Assembly (NCBI GenBank): GCA_933228675.1
Contig: OW121743.1
Location: 93,807,998-93,871,997, forward strand
From: Stomorhina lunata
Taxonomy: Eukaryota > Arthropoda > Insecta > Diptera > Rhiniidae
Direction of reading: 5' to 3'
DNA length: 64,000 nt
Each line of letters starts with the position of its first letter. The first letter of the stretch is position 1. The notes beneath the pieces were generated by a model. The model did not search any database. It worked only from the letters and a program-made list of their open reading frames with translations, and had not been told where the DNA came from. Below, in pieces: positions 12,386 through 26,649 of this stretch. A program made the translations under genes and the position numbers.

Positions 12386-12704
12386 CAAAGGCGTCATCAC
12401 TGAGGGCTACTAAATATTGCTTAAACCAGCGATTACGTAATGGGCATTTTTATCACTGGGTAATTATTGTTTTCCTCTACCAGTTAATGGTATTTTATTA
12501 CAGTTCTTGTTGTGTATGTTAATATTTGTGTGATTGGTACCCGTAAACCCTCAAACACTGAAATGTTTGTTTTTAATATTAAACTATACCAGTTATGGTG
12601 ACCAAATTTAGTTCAAAGAAGTTTTAAATAAAAACAAGCAATAAACCAAATTTTGTAATTATCGGTCCACATTTGACCAAACTTTTTGTTACTAAAATTT
12701 TTAT
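12386..12704. other. Intergenic spacer between array R3 and IR gene C
   Basis: Single-copy-looking DNA with no gene. It carries the 3' flank of IR gene C. An AATAAA on the minus strand overlaps the stop region of C. Confidence 0.5.
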
Positions 12705-15700
12705 TTAAAAAAGTTTCTTCAAAAACTTAAACCTCTTCGATAAAAGTTCAAGTAAAAAGCACAAAATTGCCAACAACTGTAAAAAGGCAACCACGCAAAA
12801 GATTCCCACAAGTTGCTTCAGATCAACCAGCAAAGCATCTTCATAAATAGTAGCGCTAGCCTTTTTCGAATGAGGAATTTTATGAGTCCACTCACGCCAC
12901 TTTTCCAAAAGTCCAGATTGTTGCAAATAGAAAATATAATCATTAAAACGATCCACTAAATACGAATGTTTTACCAGATAGAAACCAATTTGCTGCTCAT
13001 TTACATTGACGGGTAGAATTTGAAGCATTCGACCTGTGGTTAGTTCGTTATTACCATAAAATTGTGCAAAATCATTTACCGATATAGCAGCTATATTTTC
13101 GCTGGGATGAATTTCCATATATTTCAGCGGAAACATTTCATTTGTGGTAGATAATAGAAACAGAGGTAATGTTTTGTCATTTGGTTTGGGAGCTTTTTGT
13201 GTCATGATAAAATTTAGAGATAATTCCGAACTTATGGCTCTATATTTGTCGTCTATTAAATCGTCCACACTCTCGGGTGGAGCTTTGTAGAAATTTGTGC
13301 GAAAGAGATGAAATATCAGGGACTGATAGACGGAACGCAGAACAAAGGAACTTAAGAGCAGGGTTACATAACGTATTTTTCTCGAGGTAAGTTTGAGTTT
13401 AGTATTTATAGGCATGCCTATAAAGACCTGGTAGATATAAAAATTATCTACTCTGCGATTTTTCATAGTAATATTATTCATAATTAATAGAAAACAGTAA
13501 ATGGTTATTATGAGTATCCAGGTTAATGTATCAAATGGAAACAAGAAAATACCAATGGAGTCGAATTTCTTTTCTTTACGTAAAATTACCGCCATCAGTG
13601 AGAGGTAGTAGGTAACATAACTGGCCGTAGCAATTTGATCAAAATCTGCTGTGCGTCGAAAATAGCCCATGGTAATGTTGGTTTCACGATTTTGTAGCTG
13701 TAAAGATATGAAAATAAAGGATTATATTTTTTAGACAAATCTTCAAGATACAAATTTTCAAAAATTACACTTTTTGGAATCATAAATATTTATTCAAAAC
13801 TGATATGGAAAATTTTTGTGGACAATGGAAAATTTTTGTTACAAAATTTTTGATTATAATTTTTCAATTCAAGTCTTTCATCAAAAAATTTTTCTATTAA
13901 AAATTTCGAATAAAATATATTTTTATAAATTTTTTTATAGAAATTTTTTAATTTAAAATATTTTAAGAAAAGTTTTAAATATAATTGTTTTTTTTTAGAA
14001 AATATTTTTTAATTTTTTTAAGATACAGTTTTACAAAAACTGTTTTAATATAAAAAATTATTTATAGAAAATTTTTCTATAAACAAAATTTTTTACAAAA
14101 TTTTTCGTTTAAAATTTTTTTACAGAAAATTTTTCTATTAAAATTTTTTTTAAAGAATTTTTCGACATAAAATTTTTTATAGAAAATATTTTAATGCAAA
14201 TTTTTATAAAAAATTTTGTATAGAATTTTTACAGAAAATTTTTTCATTAAAAATTTTTTTCGATATAAAAATTTTTAATGTAAAATATATTTAAAAAAAT
14301 TTTTCGATATAAAAAATTTTTGTACAAAATTTTTCGATTGAAATTTTTTTAAAGAAAATTTTAATAACGAAAAATTTTGTATAGAAAAATTTGAATAACT
14401 AAAAATTTTCTATAGAAAAATTTTAATAACGAAAACTTTTCTAAAGAAAAATTTTAATAACGAAAACTTTTCTAAAGAAAAATTTTAATAACGAAAACTT
14501 TTCTAAAGAAAAATTTTAATAACGAAAAATTTTCTATAGAAAAATTTTAACAATAAAAAGTTTTCTATAGAAAAATTTTAATAACGAAAATTTTTCTATA
14601 GAAAAATTTTAATAACGAAAATTTTTCTATAGAAAAATTTTAATAACGAAAAATTTTCTATAGAAAAATTTTAATAACGAAAATTTTTCTATAGAAAAAT
14701 TTTAACAATAAAAAATTTTCTATAGAAAACTTTTAATAACGAAAATTTTTCTATAGAAAAATTTTAATAACGAAAATTTTTCTATAGAAAAATTTTAATA
14801 ACGAAAATTTTTCTATAGAAAAATTTTAATAACGAAAATTTTTCTATAGAAAAATTTTAATAACGAAAAATTTTAATAACGAAAATTTTTCTATAGAAAA
14901 ATTTTAATAAAAAAAAGTTTTATAGAAAAATTTTTTATAGAAATATTTTATTAACTAAAAATTTTCTATAAAAAAGTTTTATTAACGAAAAATTTTCTAT
15001 AGACAAATTTTAATAAAAACAAGTTCTATAGAAAAATTTCAATAACGAAAAATTTTATTAACGAATTAATTTTCTATAGAAAAATTTCATTAACAAAAAA
15101 TTTTCTAAAGAAAAATTTTATTAACGAAAAATTTTCTATAGAAAAATTTTATTAACGAAAAATTTTCTATAGAAAAATTTTATTAACGAAAAATTTTCTA
15201 TAGAAAAATTTTATTAACGAAAAAGTTTCTATAGAAAAATTTTATAAACGAAAAATTTTCTATAGAAAAATTTTATTAACGAAAAAATTTCTATAGAAAA
15301 ATTTTATTAACAAAAATTTTATTAACGAAAAATTTTCTATAGAAAAATTTTATTGACGAAAAATTTTCTATAGAAAAATTTTATTAACGAAAAATTTTCT
15401 ATAGAAAAATTTTAATAACGAAAAATTTTTTTTGAAAAATTTCAATAACGAAAAATTTTCTATAGAAATATTTTAATAACTAAAAATTTTCTATAGAAAA
15501 ATATTAATAACGAAAAATTTTCTATAGAAAAATTTAATGACAAAAAAAGGAAAATTTTGATATTTAAAATTTTGAAAATTTAAGACATTTTTGAAGACAA
15601 AGTTTTATAAAAACTTTTTAATATAAAAATTTTTTATAGAAAATTTTTCGACGTATAAAATTTTTCGACTGAAATTTTCTACAGAAAATTTTTTATCGAA

Positions 15701-16974
15701 AATATTTTGTAGAGTATTTTTCGATATAAAATTTTTTTATGTAAAATATGTTATAAAACACTTTTCGATTTAAAAAATTTTTGTAAAAAATTTTTCTGTT
15801 GAAAAATTTTTATAAAGAATTTTTAAAGAAAATATTTTAATATACATTTTTATAGAAAATTTTGTATAAAATTTATAAAATTTTTGGGCTGAAATTTTTT
15901 TAAAAAAATTTTCGATTTCATTTTTTTTACAGAAAATTTTTTCATTGAAAATCTTTTGTAGAAAATTTTTTGATATAAAATACATATCTTCTAGAAAATT
16001 TTTTGTGCTAAATTTTTTGATTGAAATTTTTTTACAGAAAATTTTTCTATGGAAAAATTTTTGTAAAGAATATTTTGTAGAGAATTTTTCTTATAGAAAA
16101 TTTTTCGATACAAAAAACGTCTAACAAATTTTCTTCTTACCTTATTCAACAGCAAATTCCAGGGATTTTGATTTTTCGCATAACTATCAATCCGAATCAT
16201 TTCAACATCCAAAGTAAAATTCATCTCTTCGCCTATGGTCATTATTATGGTAGTTTCATAACCCGAATATTTATGATGCGGATAAGTAGTAGTATTAATA
16301 ACAAAGGGCGGTACAGCCCAAGTGGTCAACTTCAGAGGACATTTATTTAAATTTTTTAATTTATCCGGAAAGATTATATCATTAACAAAACGATCCTCAC
16401 GAAATTGATTGATCAATTTGGCTTCAGTTTGAAAGCAGTTATCCTCCTCAAAAGGAAAATATGTATAAATTAAAATGTCTCCCTTATGATTCTGTATCAT
16501 GACATTACAATTAATCCAATAGTTATCGTAGCAATATCTCAAAATCTTAGCCATTTCCTGGGGTATATAACGATCTTTCAGTTGTAGAAATATAAAATAA
16601 TATTCCAAACTATCGGAATTCTGATTGTACTCGGCTATGAAAGTGTTTTCTAGACTCTTAAAAGAATCCACCATTATTACGTTGCAATAACGTTTTTCCG
16701 ATAGCTCCAGACGTTTGGCCTTGTTATCAATGACTACCAGTTGTATAGCCATAAAGCTCCATGTAGCAAAAAGTTTAGCCATTATGTCGTAAAACCAAAA
16801 TTCTACCGGAGTTCCTGCTGTCGATACCGTAACGGCGAGAGCATCTGTAAGTTTGGCTATAGTATTTTGCATAACAAATCTCAAAGCATTGGCCACAATT
16901 ATATTGATTTCTTCGGCTTGAAAGTATAAATCGACGCGCCGTAAATTAACGTCTTGAAGTAATGAAAGGTTCAT
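12705..16974 (-). CDS. Ionotropic receptor C, two exons with a 2.4-kb repeat-filled intron
   Basis: Exon 1 is 16974-16141 (278 codons, MNLSLLQ to LLNK) with donor GTAAGA at 16140. Exon 2 is 13697-12705 (330 codons plus stop), opening LQNRETNITMGYFRRT after a CAG ending at 13698, phase 0. The protein of about 608 aa is intact. The S1 motifs are LTTWAVPPFV and GEEMNFTLDVE, M3 is RSVYQSLIFHLF, the S2 motif is KHSYLVDRFN, and the last helix is VDLKQLVGIFCVVAFL. It is a membrane chemoreceptor channel by family. The translated frame runs past the donor into the satellite for about 50 lysine/phenylalanine-rich codons; that extension is intronic. Closest relatives in the window are A, B and G. Confidence 0.9.
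13800..16110. repeat. 31-bp satellite array R4 filling the intron of IR gene C
   Basis: The regular part (14340-15540) has about 38 units of core TTTTCTATAGAAAAATTTT with linker AATAACGA or ATTAACGA. The two forms occupy separate blocks (AATAACGA to about 14900, ATTAACGA from about 14980 to 15390). Both flanks are strongly degenerate. A segment near 14270-14400 nearly duplicates 11930-12060 of array R3, indicating exchange between arrays. Confidence 0.95.
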
Positions 16975-18072
16975 GTTTTAGTGTTTTATAATAAAGAAAA
17001 ATAGCTTTATTTTATATATTTTAATTAGAAGTTTTTTAATGAAAATGGGTTATATTAATGTAAATATGTTGTAAGTTATTTATTTAGTAACTTTGTTAAT
17101 AACTAATTAATGTTTCATTTACCAGTTAAAATTTTGTAATATCAAGGCCAAATATAAATCATAAGTAAATATTTGTAAAAAATATATTTTATTTATAGAA
17201 ATAAGGGAATACATATGTATGTGTGTTGGTCATCTACACCACATCTCATATCATATCGCGGTCTAAAAATATCTGTGACCAGACCCACTTGAAAAAAGTT
17301 AAAATTTAAAAAAAGACGGTAAAACTTTCCTTACTAATGCATTTGTCGTTCGGAGCTGGAGTTAAAACATAGGCCCTTTTCAATGAGTCTAAAAATAGAA
17401 TCGGATGCAGCTCACTGACTGAGAAAAGTACCCCTAATTTCGATTGGAATATTGTGTGGGAACTATATATAAATAGTGATTTAAATTAAAGGAAAGTCTA
17501 GCGGGAAAGTCTAGCTAAGAAACAGTTTCGAACTTTAGTTTTTACACCAAAATGAATGATGCATAAAACAAGTAAAAATAGAGCAATAGTCGGTAAAGCC
17601 TGACTTTTTTAAACCCTTCATCAATGAGGCCTTAAAAAAGTAAATAACGCTTTTGATAGAAAATTTTAAAACAGCCTAAATTTATGTTTTATCTGCACTA
17701 ACATTAATAGATTTTGGAGTAGAAAAATTATTTAAAAATATATTTTAGTGATAATTTTATTATTCGTAATAGTAATCCCAGAATTCCTAAAAAGATTTGA
17801 AAAATTTCCAAAAATGGATATTTTTATTTTTTTTCTCTAGTTGGTTGACCATTTTTAGAACGACAAAGTACTTCTGCAACGTAATTAAAAATATTTTGTT
17901 CCATCAAAATTAGGTGATTTTCTTACAGCTCGCGTGCGTTTGGAGGATTTATCAAAATGGAAATTCCCTAAACAATAGGTCTAATTCAAAAGACTCTGGT
18001 ACTAACACAGAATAGATATTAAGTTATTTTTTAACTCAATTCTTAACTTTGTAAAGTTTTCTTTTAGAAAAT
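16975..18072. other. Intergenic DNA upstream of IR gene C
   Basis: No gene seen. It contains the candidate promoter of C and a TATATAAAATAAAG stretch on the minus strand about 40 bases upstream of its start. A degenerate copy of the dispersed GTCGGT-type repeat lies near 17570-17600. Confidence 0.4.
17102..17123. promoter_or_regulatory. Upstream motif CTAATTAATGTTT of IR gene C
   Basis: ACTAATTAATGTTTCATTTA begins 128 bases upstream of the IR C start. It matches the motifs upstream of B, E and F in the CTAATTAA and TGTTT parts. Regulatory function is inferred from recurrence at similar positions. Confidence 0.45.
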
Positions 18073-19067
18073 AATATGAGCCCTTGATTATGAAAGTGGT
18101 ATAAGTCAGTCATTTAAAAAAATCGACTTTATCAGCTATTTCGTATCAAATCCGAATAAAATTACATAATCTGAAGAGATTAGCAGTTTACCACGAAAAT
18201 GAACTCGATATAATATGTATATTTTTTGGTTGATAAACAAAATTAAATTACTGTTCATTTTGATAGTGGTATAAGTCAGTCTATTTATAATTATAATAAT
18301 TAAAATTTTGTTTTCCTTACTTCTTAGGTGCATGGTATGTTTAGCAACTTTATATAAAATAACACGGCAGATATTTTCGTAGAACCTATCAACCCTCTAA
18401 CTCCCCTCCATAATTGAGTTTTGTGGCCTTATTCTAACAAAATGTAAAAAACACCCCGAAAAAGGGGAAGAGTGGGGATGAAATGTTCTACAAAAATGTT
18501 GGCCATAAAATTTTACTATATGTGTCAGAAGACATCAAAAAACAAAACTTAACCATTACACAAGATCACATCACACTTAAGATCGAAAGTATCTAAGTGC
18601 TGACTTAGATATTCAAAAAATATATGAGCCCTTGGTTTTGAAAGTGGTTTAAGTCAGTCATTTATAAAAATCTAGTTTATCAGCTATTTTGTATAAAATC
18701 CTAATAAAATTATATAATCTTAAAATACAAACACTTTATTTCCCTAAATACTAATAAATAATTTACTTTGTTACAATAAAATGAGTTTAAATAAAATTTT
18801 AATTACTAATTAAAATATTTTGTTATTGGTGTAAGTCATTCATAAAGTCATCATTTCAACCTTTCAAAAACACATTTCCTCTTAAAAATCGTTATAAATT
18901 TTACAATCATAATAAATACTTGTATGTTGGCACTGCTTTACTGTAAAAAAATCACATTCTATAATATAGAAATATTTTTTAATACTTTAAAATGCAAAAC
19001 TTTAAATATCTCGAAACTAAAAGAACATGACTTATACCACTTTCAAAATCAAGGGATCATATGTATG
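18073..19067. repeat. Nested direct and inverted repeat block, likely a decayed transposon
   Basis: A segment beginning ATGAGCCCTTGATTATGAAA at about 18077 is repeated directly near 18627, together with about 90 bases that follow. Its start is repeated inverted at about 19026-19063. A shorter GATAGTGGTATAAGTCAGTC copy lies at 18261. The inverted ends suggest a terminal-inverted-repeat element of about 1 kb with an internal duplication. No transposase frame is visible. Confidence 0.5.
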
Positions 19068-19985
19068 TTAAATATTCATTAAGAAATTTTTCAAATAAAT
19101 AAAAAGCAATACAAATACTTTTTACCCAAAAACACGGGGAAAAATACGTTTTTTTTTTTAATATTAATTTAAAGCACTTATAACTTTTTACATAGTAAAG
19201 CTTTAATACACTTCTTGCTTGTAAAATATTCTAAATTTAAATCAAGAAAATCGGGCTATATATAGATATGATATTAGTAAAAATCGGTGCAGTATATGAT
19301 AAAAATCTAAAATTTTAATTTTTGAAGTCGAATATCTTTAAATCCATAAGATTTAGGATATGCATGTTTTGATGTTTTTTTTGTAGATCTTTACCTAAGA
19401 ATTTGTTATATAGTATGATTCTTGAAATCGTTTGGGAAATAACAATTATATATCGTTTTAAGTGATTTATAAGTTTAATGTGCGCTACTTTGGGGACCGC
19501 TTGTGCCGCCCCAGTAAAATCTAGGCTTTCCAGGTTCAAAACTTAAGCCCCCCCAACACTTTTGCTACATGCACACAAAATTAAGAAGTTATGGACTTAT
19601 TTCCATTTTATTTTTCCATCATCCCACTGTGCATTGGTGCATATAAGGTTTTTTGGTATTAACTCAGCAAATTTTAAGCTAATGAACGGATTTTGACGCA
19701 ATATTTTAAGACGTATCTATCGATTTTTTTCTATATTTAAAACAAAAAATCAGTCGAAAATCAGCAATTTTAGACAAAACATGAGTTTTTTGTGTTTGTA
19801 AAAAAACTTTATTATGGATTTCAAAACTTTTCGTAAAAAAATTGTATAAAGTATAATGTTTTTAAGGTCTGAGTAAAAATCTAATAGGGCCTGGCAATAA
19901 ATGGGGCCATAAGGTCTGCTTTAAAAAAAAACTAAAATATTCGAAAAGTGTGCTTTTCTTTATTCAACAATGTTACTTAAAATTA
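19068..19985. other. AT-rich intergenic DNA without a gene
   Basis: No coding region recognised. From about 19625 it contains the left inverted end of a possible larger element whose partner is at 24100-24212. Confidence 0.4.
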
Positions 19986-19987
19986 AG

Positions 19988-20215
19988 AAAGTGATATAAC
20001 CGGTCAAGCCCGACCACCCTTCGCCTTTAAGATCAAAAGTGACCTTTTTCGTAAATAAAGACAAATATTTGCTTAATTTTGTCATCATACAAACATTTTC
20101 TTAAAACAAATAAATCTTAGCTGTTTCCGTCATTTGGACTTATATGAGAGCTAGGGTCAAATGTGCGTTATATACAGCAGCACATACTTGTAATATTAAA
20201 AGTTCAAGAACTCGT
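19988..20215. repeat. Fragment of the dispersed GTCGGTCAAG repeat
   Basis: Begins CCGGTCAAGCCCGACCACCC and continues with CATTTGGACTTATATGAGAG and GGGTCAAATGTG. These are shared with the longer copies at 33572-34560 and 35366-36180. It is a truncated member of that interspersed family. Confidence 0.7.
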
Positions 20216-20369
20216 TTTAAAATTTAGTACCTGGTTGACCGAGCCTTGCTCGGAGCTTTATGATAAGCATTTTTAGGCAAATTTTAAAATTTTTATATAT
20301 TTTATAAAGTAGTAAAATAAATTTAGAGGAAATACATTCAACACATCAACACATAGTTTGCATAGTTTA

Positions 20370-20965
20370 CAGTTTAACTCATTTTAAAAATTTTGGAAAT
20401 TAGTCATACCAACAGAAACCTCCGTCAACTCATGCGCAACAACTTTGCTAAAGATTATAGCTTGATCAAATGCACAGTTTACGATTTAATTCATTTTGAG
20501 TAGTTTTCAGTAGCGCCATCTGAAGTTGTTCATTCCAACTAAGTAACCTTCGTCTGCTTATGCGTAACAACTTTGCTTATGATTATAACATGATCAAATG
20601 CATAGTTTACGATTTAATTAATTTTGAGTAATTTTCAATGGCGCCACCTATCGGACTTTGGTCATTCCCATTAATAAACCTTCGTCGGCTTATCCGAAAC
20701 AATTTGCTAAAGATTATAGCATAATTAAATGTACAGCTTACGATTAAATTGACTTTGAGTAATTTTCAGTAGCGCCACCTGTCAGAAATTATTTACACCA
20801 AATAAAAAGCCTTCGCCGGCTCATGCGCTACAACTTTGCTAAAGTTCATAGCATGATCAAATGTACAGTTTACGATTTAATTAATTTTTAGTCATTTTCA
20901 GTGGCGCCACCTAACGGAAATTAGTCTTACCAACTTAAAAACTTTCGCCGGCTTATCCGCAACAT
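20370..20965. repeat. Tandem repeat of about 130 bp, 4-5 copies
   Basis: GCGCCACCT-type boxes occur at about 20513, 20641, 20773 and 20904, a spacing of 128-132 bases. Each is followed by a CTTCGNCGGCTNATNCGNAAC block, CAACTTTGCTAAAG, and CATAGTTTACGATTTAATT. Units differ by substitutions, so this is an old tandem array, probably part of a transposable element. Confidence 0.85.

Positions 20966-23321
<2,356 letters not shown>

Positions 23322-23376
<55 letters not shown>
23322..23376. repeat. TA dinucleotide microsatellite, right of the Tc1-like element
   Basis: About 27 TA units separate the fold-back Tc1-like element from the next inverted-repeat element. Confidence 0.95.
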
Positions 23377-23378
<2 letters not shown>

Positions 23379-23684
23379 TCGTTGAAAATCCAAAACTGCG
23401 TATCATCAAAATCGAGTTTTTGATTGATTATGATTCGCAAAGTTATCTTACATGTCTCTACCAATTTTTAGATTTTTACGACCAAAAATAACCGTTTTAT
23501 ATTAATAATTCAAAATTGCGTATCAACATGTGCACTATTTTCAAAATTCAAATATGAGTATCATCAAACTTGGGGTAAGATATGAAAATAAAATATTTGA
23601 ATTTAAAAAAATATATATATTTGAATTTTTGCTTCTCCTGTAAAATTTGAAAAAGTGTTGTTACGCAGTTTTGGATTTTCAACG

Positions 23685-23687
<3 letters not shown>
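23377..23687. mobile_element. 311-bp inverted-repeat element flanked by TA repeats
   Basis: The left end GTCGTTGAAAATCCAAAACT is inverted at the right end (CGCAGTTTTGGATTTTCAACGA). TA microsatellites abut both sides, which suits insertion at a TA target by a Tc1/mariner-type MITE. An inner ATTCAAAATTGCGTATCA block repeats the terminal theme. No coding capacity. Confidence 0.75.

Positions 23688-23770
<83 letters not shown>
23688..23770. repeat. TA dinucleotide microsatellite
   Basis: About 40 uninterrupted TA units to the right of the 311-bp inverted-repeat element. Confidence 0.95.
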
Positions 23771-23774
<4 letters not shown>

Positions 23775-24622
23775 CAATTATTGCTCGTTTAAGAATATAA
23801 GATATTTCTGAATTTCTTTTATATTTGCAAATTTGTTTTAGAGATTTTTATGAAAAATGACAACGTTGTATTCAAAAATAATACAAATTTATTATCGTTG
23901 CACTTTTTTGATTAAAGTCTTAAATCAATTTCTAAATTGTGAAATATTGTAAGCCTTATTTAATAGTACATGAAATTCTCTTTCCATTGATGTATAAACA
24001 ATATTATTCTACAAAAAAGAAGATAAGGTAGACATGTTATACATCAATGGAAAGGAAAATTTATATATATTAAGTGAGGTTAAAATTTATAAACATTGCT
24101 CTAAAAGCCTGCCTCCTCTTCTATTGATATTCTAAGTTTCATTAAAATCCGTCCAGTTTAGAATTTGCTGAGTTAATACCAAAACAAAAACCCCATACCA
24201 CTGTGCACTGTGATGTTTAAACATGTTTGTATATGTTAAATTTTTAAATGATTTTAGCTTTTTAATATTAAAAATTAAAGTGGGTTCCTATTTAGAGAAT
24301 CAAAATCACTTTTATTTATTTCATAGAAAAAATTAAAAAGGCGTTATCATAACTGACAGGCTACCTACTCCACACGTTTTATCCACAGAGTTACAAAATC
24401 AATGTATTTATTTAATTATTTTTAGATAAGCATTCCAATTCGTTTCTATCACCTAAATTCAGTTACAGTAGATTTTATTAAACTAGAAGCAAATAAAGAT
24501 AATCAATTTAGAAAAAGACAATTTTGGCTTTTAAAATAATTCCTAACACCTCTGTTAATGTTTTTTTATAATTTGATATAAGTCTAAAACCAATCCATTA
24601 TGGTATATCAACGCCTTTCACA
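23771..24622. other. Intergenic DNA upstream of IR pseudogene D
   Basis: No gene seen. It contains an inverted repeat (TTTCCATTGATGTATAA at about 23980 and its complement at about 24035) that could form a hairpin. It also holds the right end of the possible 4.6-kb element near 24100-24212. Confidence 0.45.
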
Positions 24623-25083
24623 ATGAACGTGTCGACTATTCATGTCGCTGATTTCGAGCGTATAAAAACTTTAACACAACCGGAAGAATTAAATATCCAA
24701 ATTGGAAATGCCCTATGTTTTGTTATACAAAATACTTTTGCCAACAATTCGCTTAGTTTTGTCTTTACCATAACAGCTGCAATAGAACCAACCAATATTT
24801 GGCTATACGATACAATGTTTAAACTTTTTTCTAACTGGAGTTTCATGGCGGTTTATCTGCTAATGCAGGTTCCAAAAATTGAACATCTTCAAATAAATGA
24901 GCATTACAATATGTTGCTGATAGATTCTTACAAAAATTTTGAGGATCGAAAATTTGATTTATATTATCAAAAACATGACAGTTTGGAGTATTATTTTATA
25001 TTACTGAAAACTTCTGATGATATACAAATGAAAGAAATGGATTTGATTTTTCGTTTTTGTTTCCATAATTATTGGTTACACTG

Positions 25084-26649
25084 CACGGTGGTAAAATACG
25101 GCCAAAATCAATAACTTGTTTATTTCTTCATATTTTTGACTGAAATTTACTAAGCTGACATATTATGGTCCTTTCTTTATATTGTATAAATTATATGGTA
25201 AAATTAAAAGTGGTTGGCCAAATAAAAGGAGACATATAAGATACATTAATAAAATGTGTTTAATAATTTTGAAAAATATTCAATGATTTTCATTTATATA
25301 CAGGCCTTTTGTCTACCTTATCATATACAATTTGTAAAATTTGAATGAGTAGTTTGAGAGATATATTTAAATTTCTGAAAAAATGTGTGCATTAGTAAAG
25401 ATTTATTATTATATCAAAAAACATAAAAAATGCTCAATATTTCAATAAAATGTTGAAAATTCATGAAAAACTGTTCAAGACTGTGATTTTCATGTTCTTT
25501 CTGCATTTTTTATTTTTTCATTGTAATGTGGCCACCACCTGTGTATATGTATTGTTTACAGAATTTCCTTAAAAACAAAGTATAGTTCCATTTTTCTCAA
25601 TATTATTGTAAAAATTTAACTCAAGAACGTGTTGGCTAACAAAGTGGGCTGAAACATTCAACGCCCCGCCCAAATTTTCATTATACAGGTCATTTATACT
25701 TATTTGAACTCATTATATAATTTTTTATCCTAAATTGGTTTTTTGGTGGTAACTAAAGTAAATTTTAATCTAATAATTTAATAAATACTGCTTTAGATTA
25801 TTTTCAAGAATTTTATGGACCTTTTTCGTACAAAAATGCACCCTGGTGTAATTAAAAATGTTTAAAATATGTAAAAAGATGAAGTTAGTAAAATGATTCT
25901 GGTAAATAAGCCGGCAAGAGAATGCGGCTGAAATTCGAAATATATACTACTAGTACTTAACAGTAGAAGATCTAATTTATGTGTAACCTCTTTTAGCTCC
26001 TTTTTCTTAGATATGGCCTTTCAAAATTTTGATTTTTATGATTTTCACTAGTTATTTAACTATCTCAAATTCACTTCAATTTTCGAAAAAACTAAACAAC
26101 AGAAATTTCTAAAAACTGCAAAAAAGGATTCACTAATAACAATATTTAAAAAGTGTATAAAAATTTAGAACAAAAACTTTAGTGGAAACATTAAGGTATG
26201 TGATGGACATTTTCCGTTTTCAAATCGATCGATTTCAGACATATTTTTTAGCTAATTTTCGGTTATTTCCCACAAAAAATGAAAATTTTGGCTTTAATCC
26301 TTTTGACTGATATTTTATCTTTCATTTGGTTTGAATTTTTTGGGAAAATAACCGAAAATTATCTCAAAAATATATCTGAAAACGATCGATTTGAAAACGA
26401 TCGTTTTCCATCACATACCTGATTATATCTGCTTTTATTCAAAAGTATATAAAAATCAAATTTTTTAATTTTAAAATTGTAGGCAAAAAAGTATAGACTT
26501 TGAGCAAGTATAGAAAACGAATCAGTTATCGATAGTCAAAGATAAAGTTAAATTGGATACTTTAGAGTGTTGGCTATAAACTACCATCAAAATTTAATCA
26601 AAATTATAAAATTAAGAAAAATCATTTTTGGCCGCTTTTTACCACCGTG
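25084..26649. mobile_element. Non-autonomous Transib-like element inserted in exon 1 of IR D
   Basis: The ends are CACGGTGGTAAAA at left and its inverted form TTTTACCACCGTG at right, with GGCC and AAAA shared a few bases further in. A 5-bp direct duplication CACTG flanks it (25079-25083 and 26650-26654). Transib transposons, relatives of the RAG1 recombinase, have ends starting CAC(A/T)(A/G)TG or CACGGTG and make 5-bp duplications, so this fits. No transposase frame is visible in 1566 bases. A 229-bp MITE is nested at 26193-26421. Confidence 0.75.
26193..26421. mobile_element. Inverted-repeat MITE, copy 1, nested in the Transib-like element
   Basis: Long terminal inverted repeats begin AGGTATGTGATGG and include the self-complementary CGATCGTTTTCAAATCGATC region; the right end is ...CCATCACATACCTG. 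The copies at 39891-40113 and 51065-51273 share this structure, so it is one family of about 210-230 bp. No coding capacity; superfamily unresolved. Confidence 0.85.

Noticed and set aside
15991..16140. C-terminal extension of IR C exon 1 into Lys/Phe-rich sequence
   Set aside because: A good GTAAGA donor follows the conserved LLNK at the same position as in the paralogues; the extension is intron.
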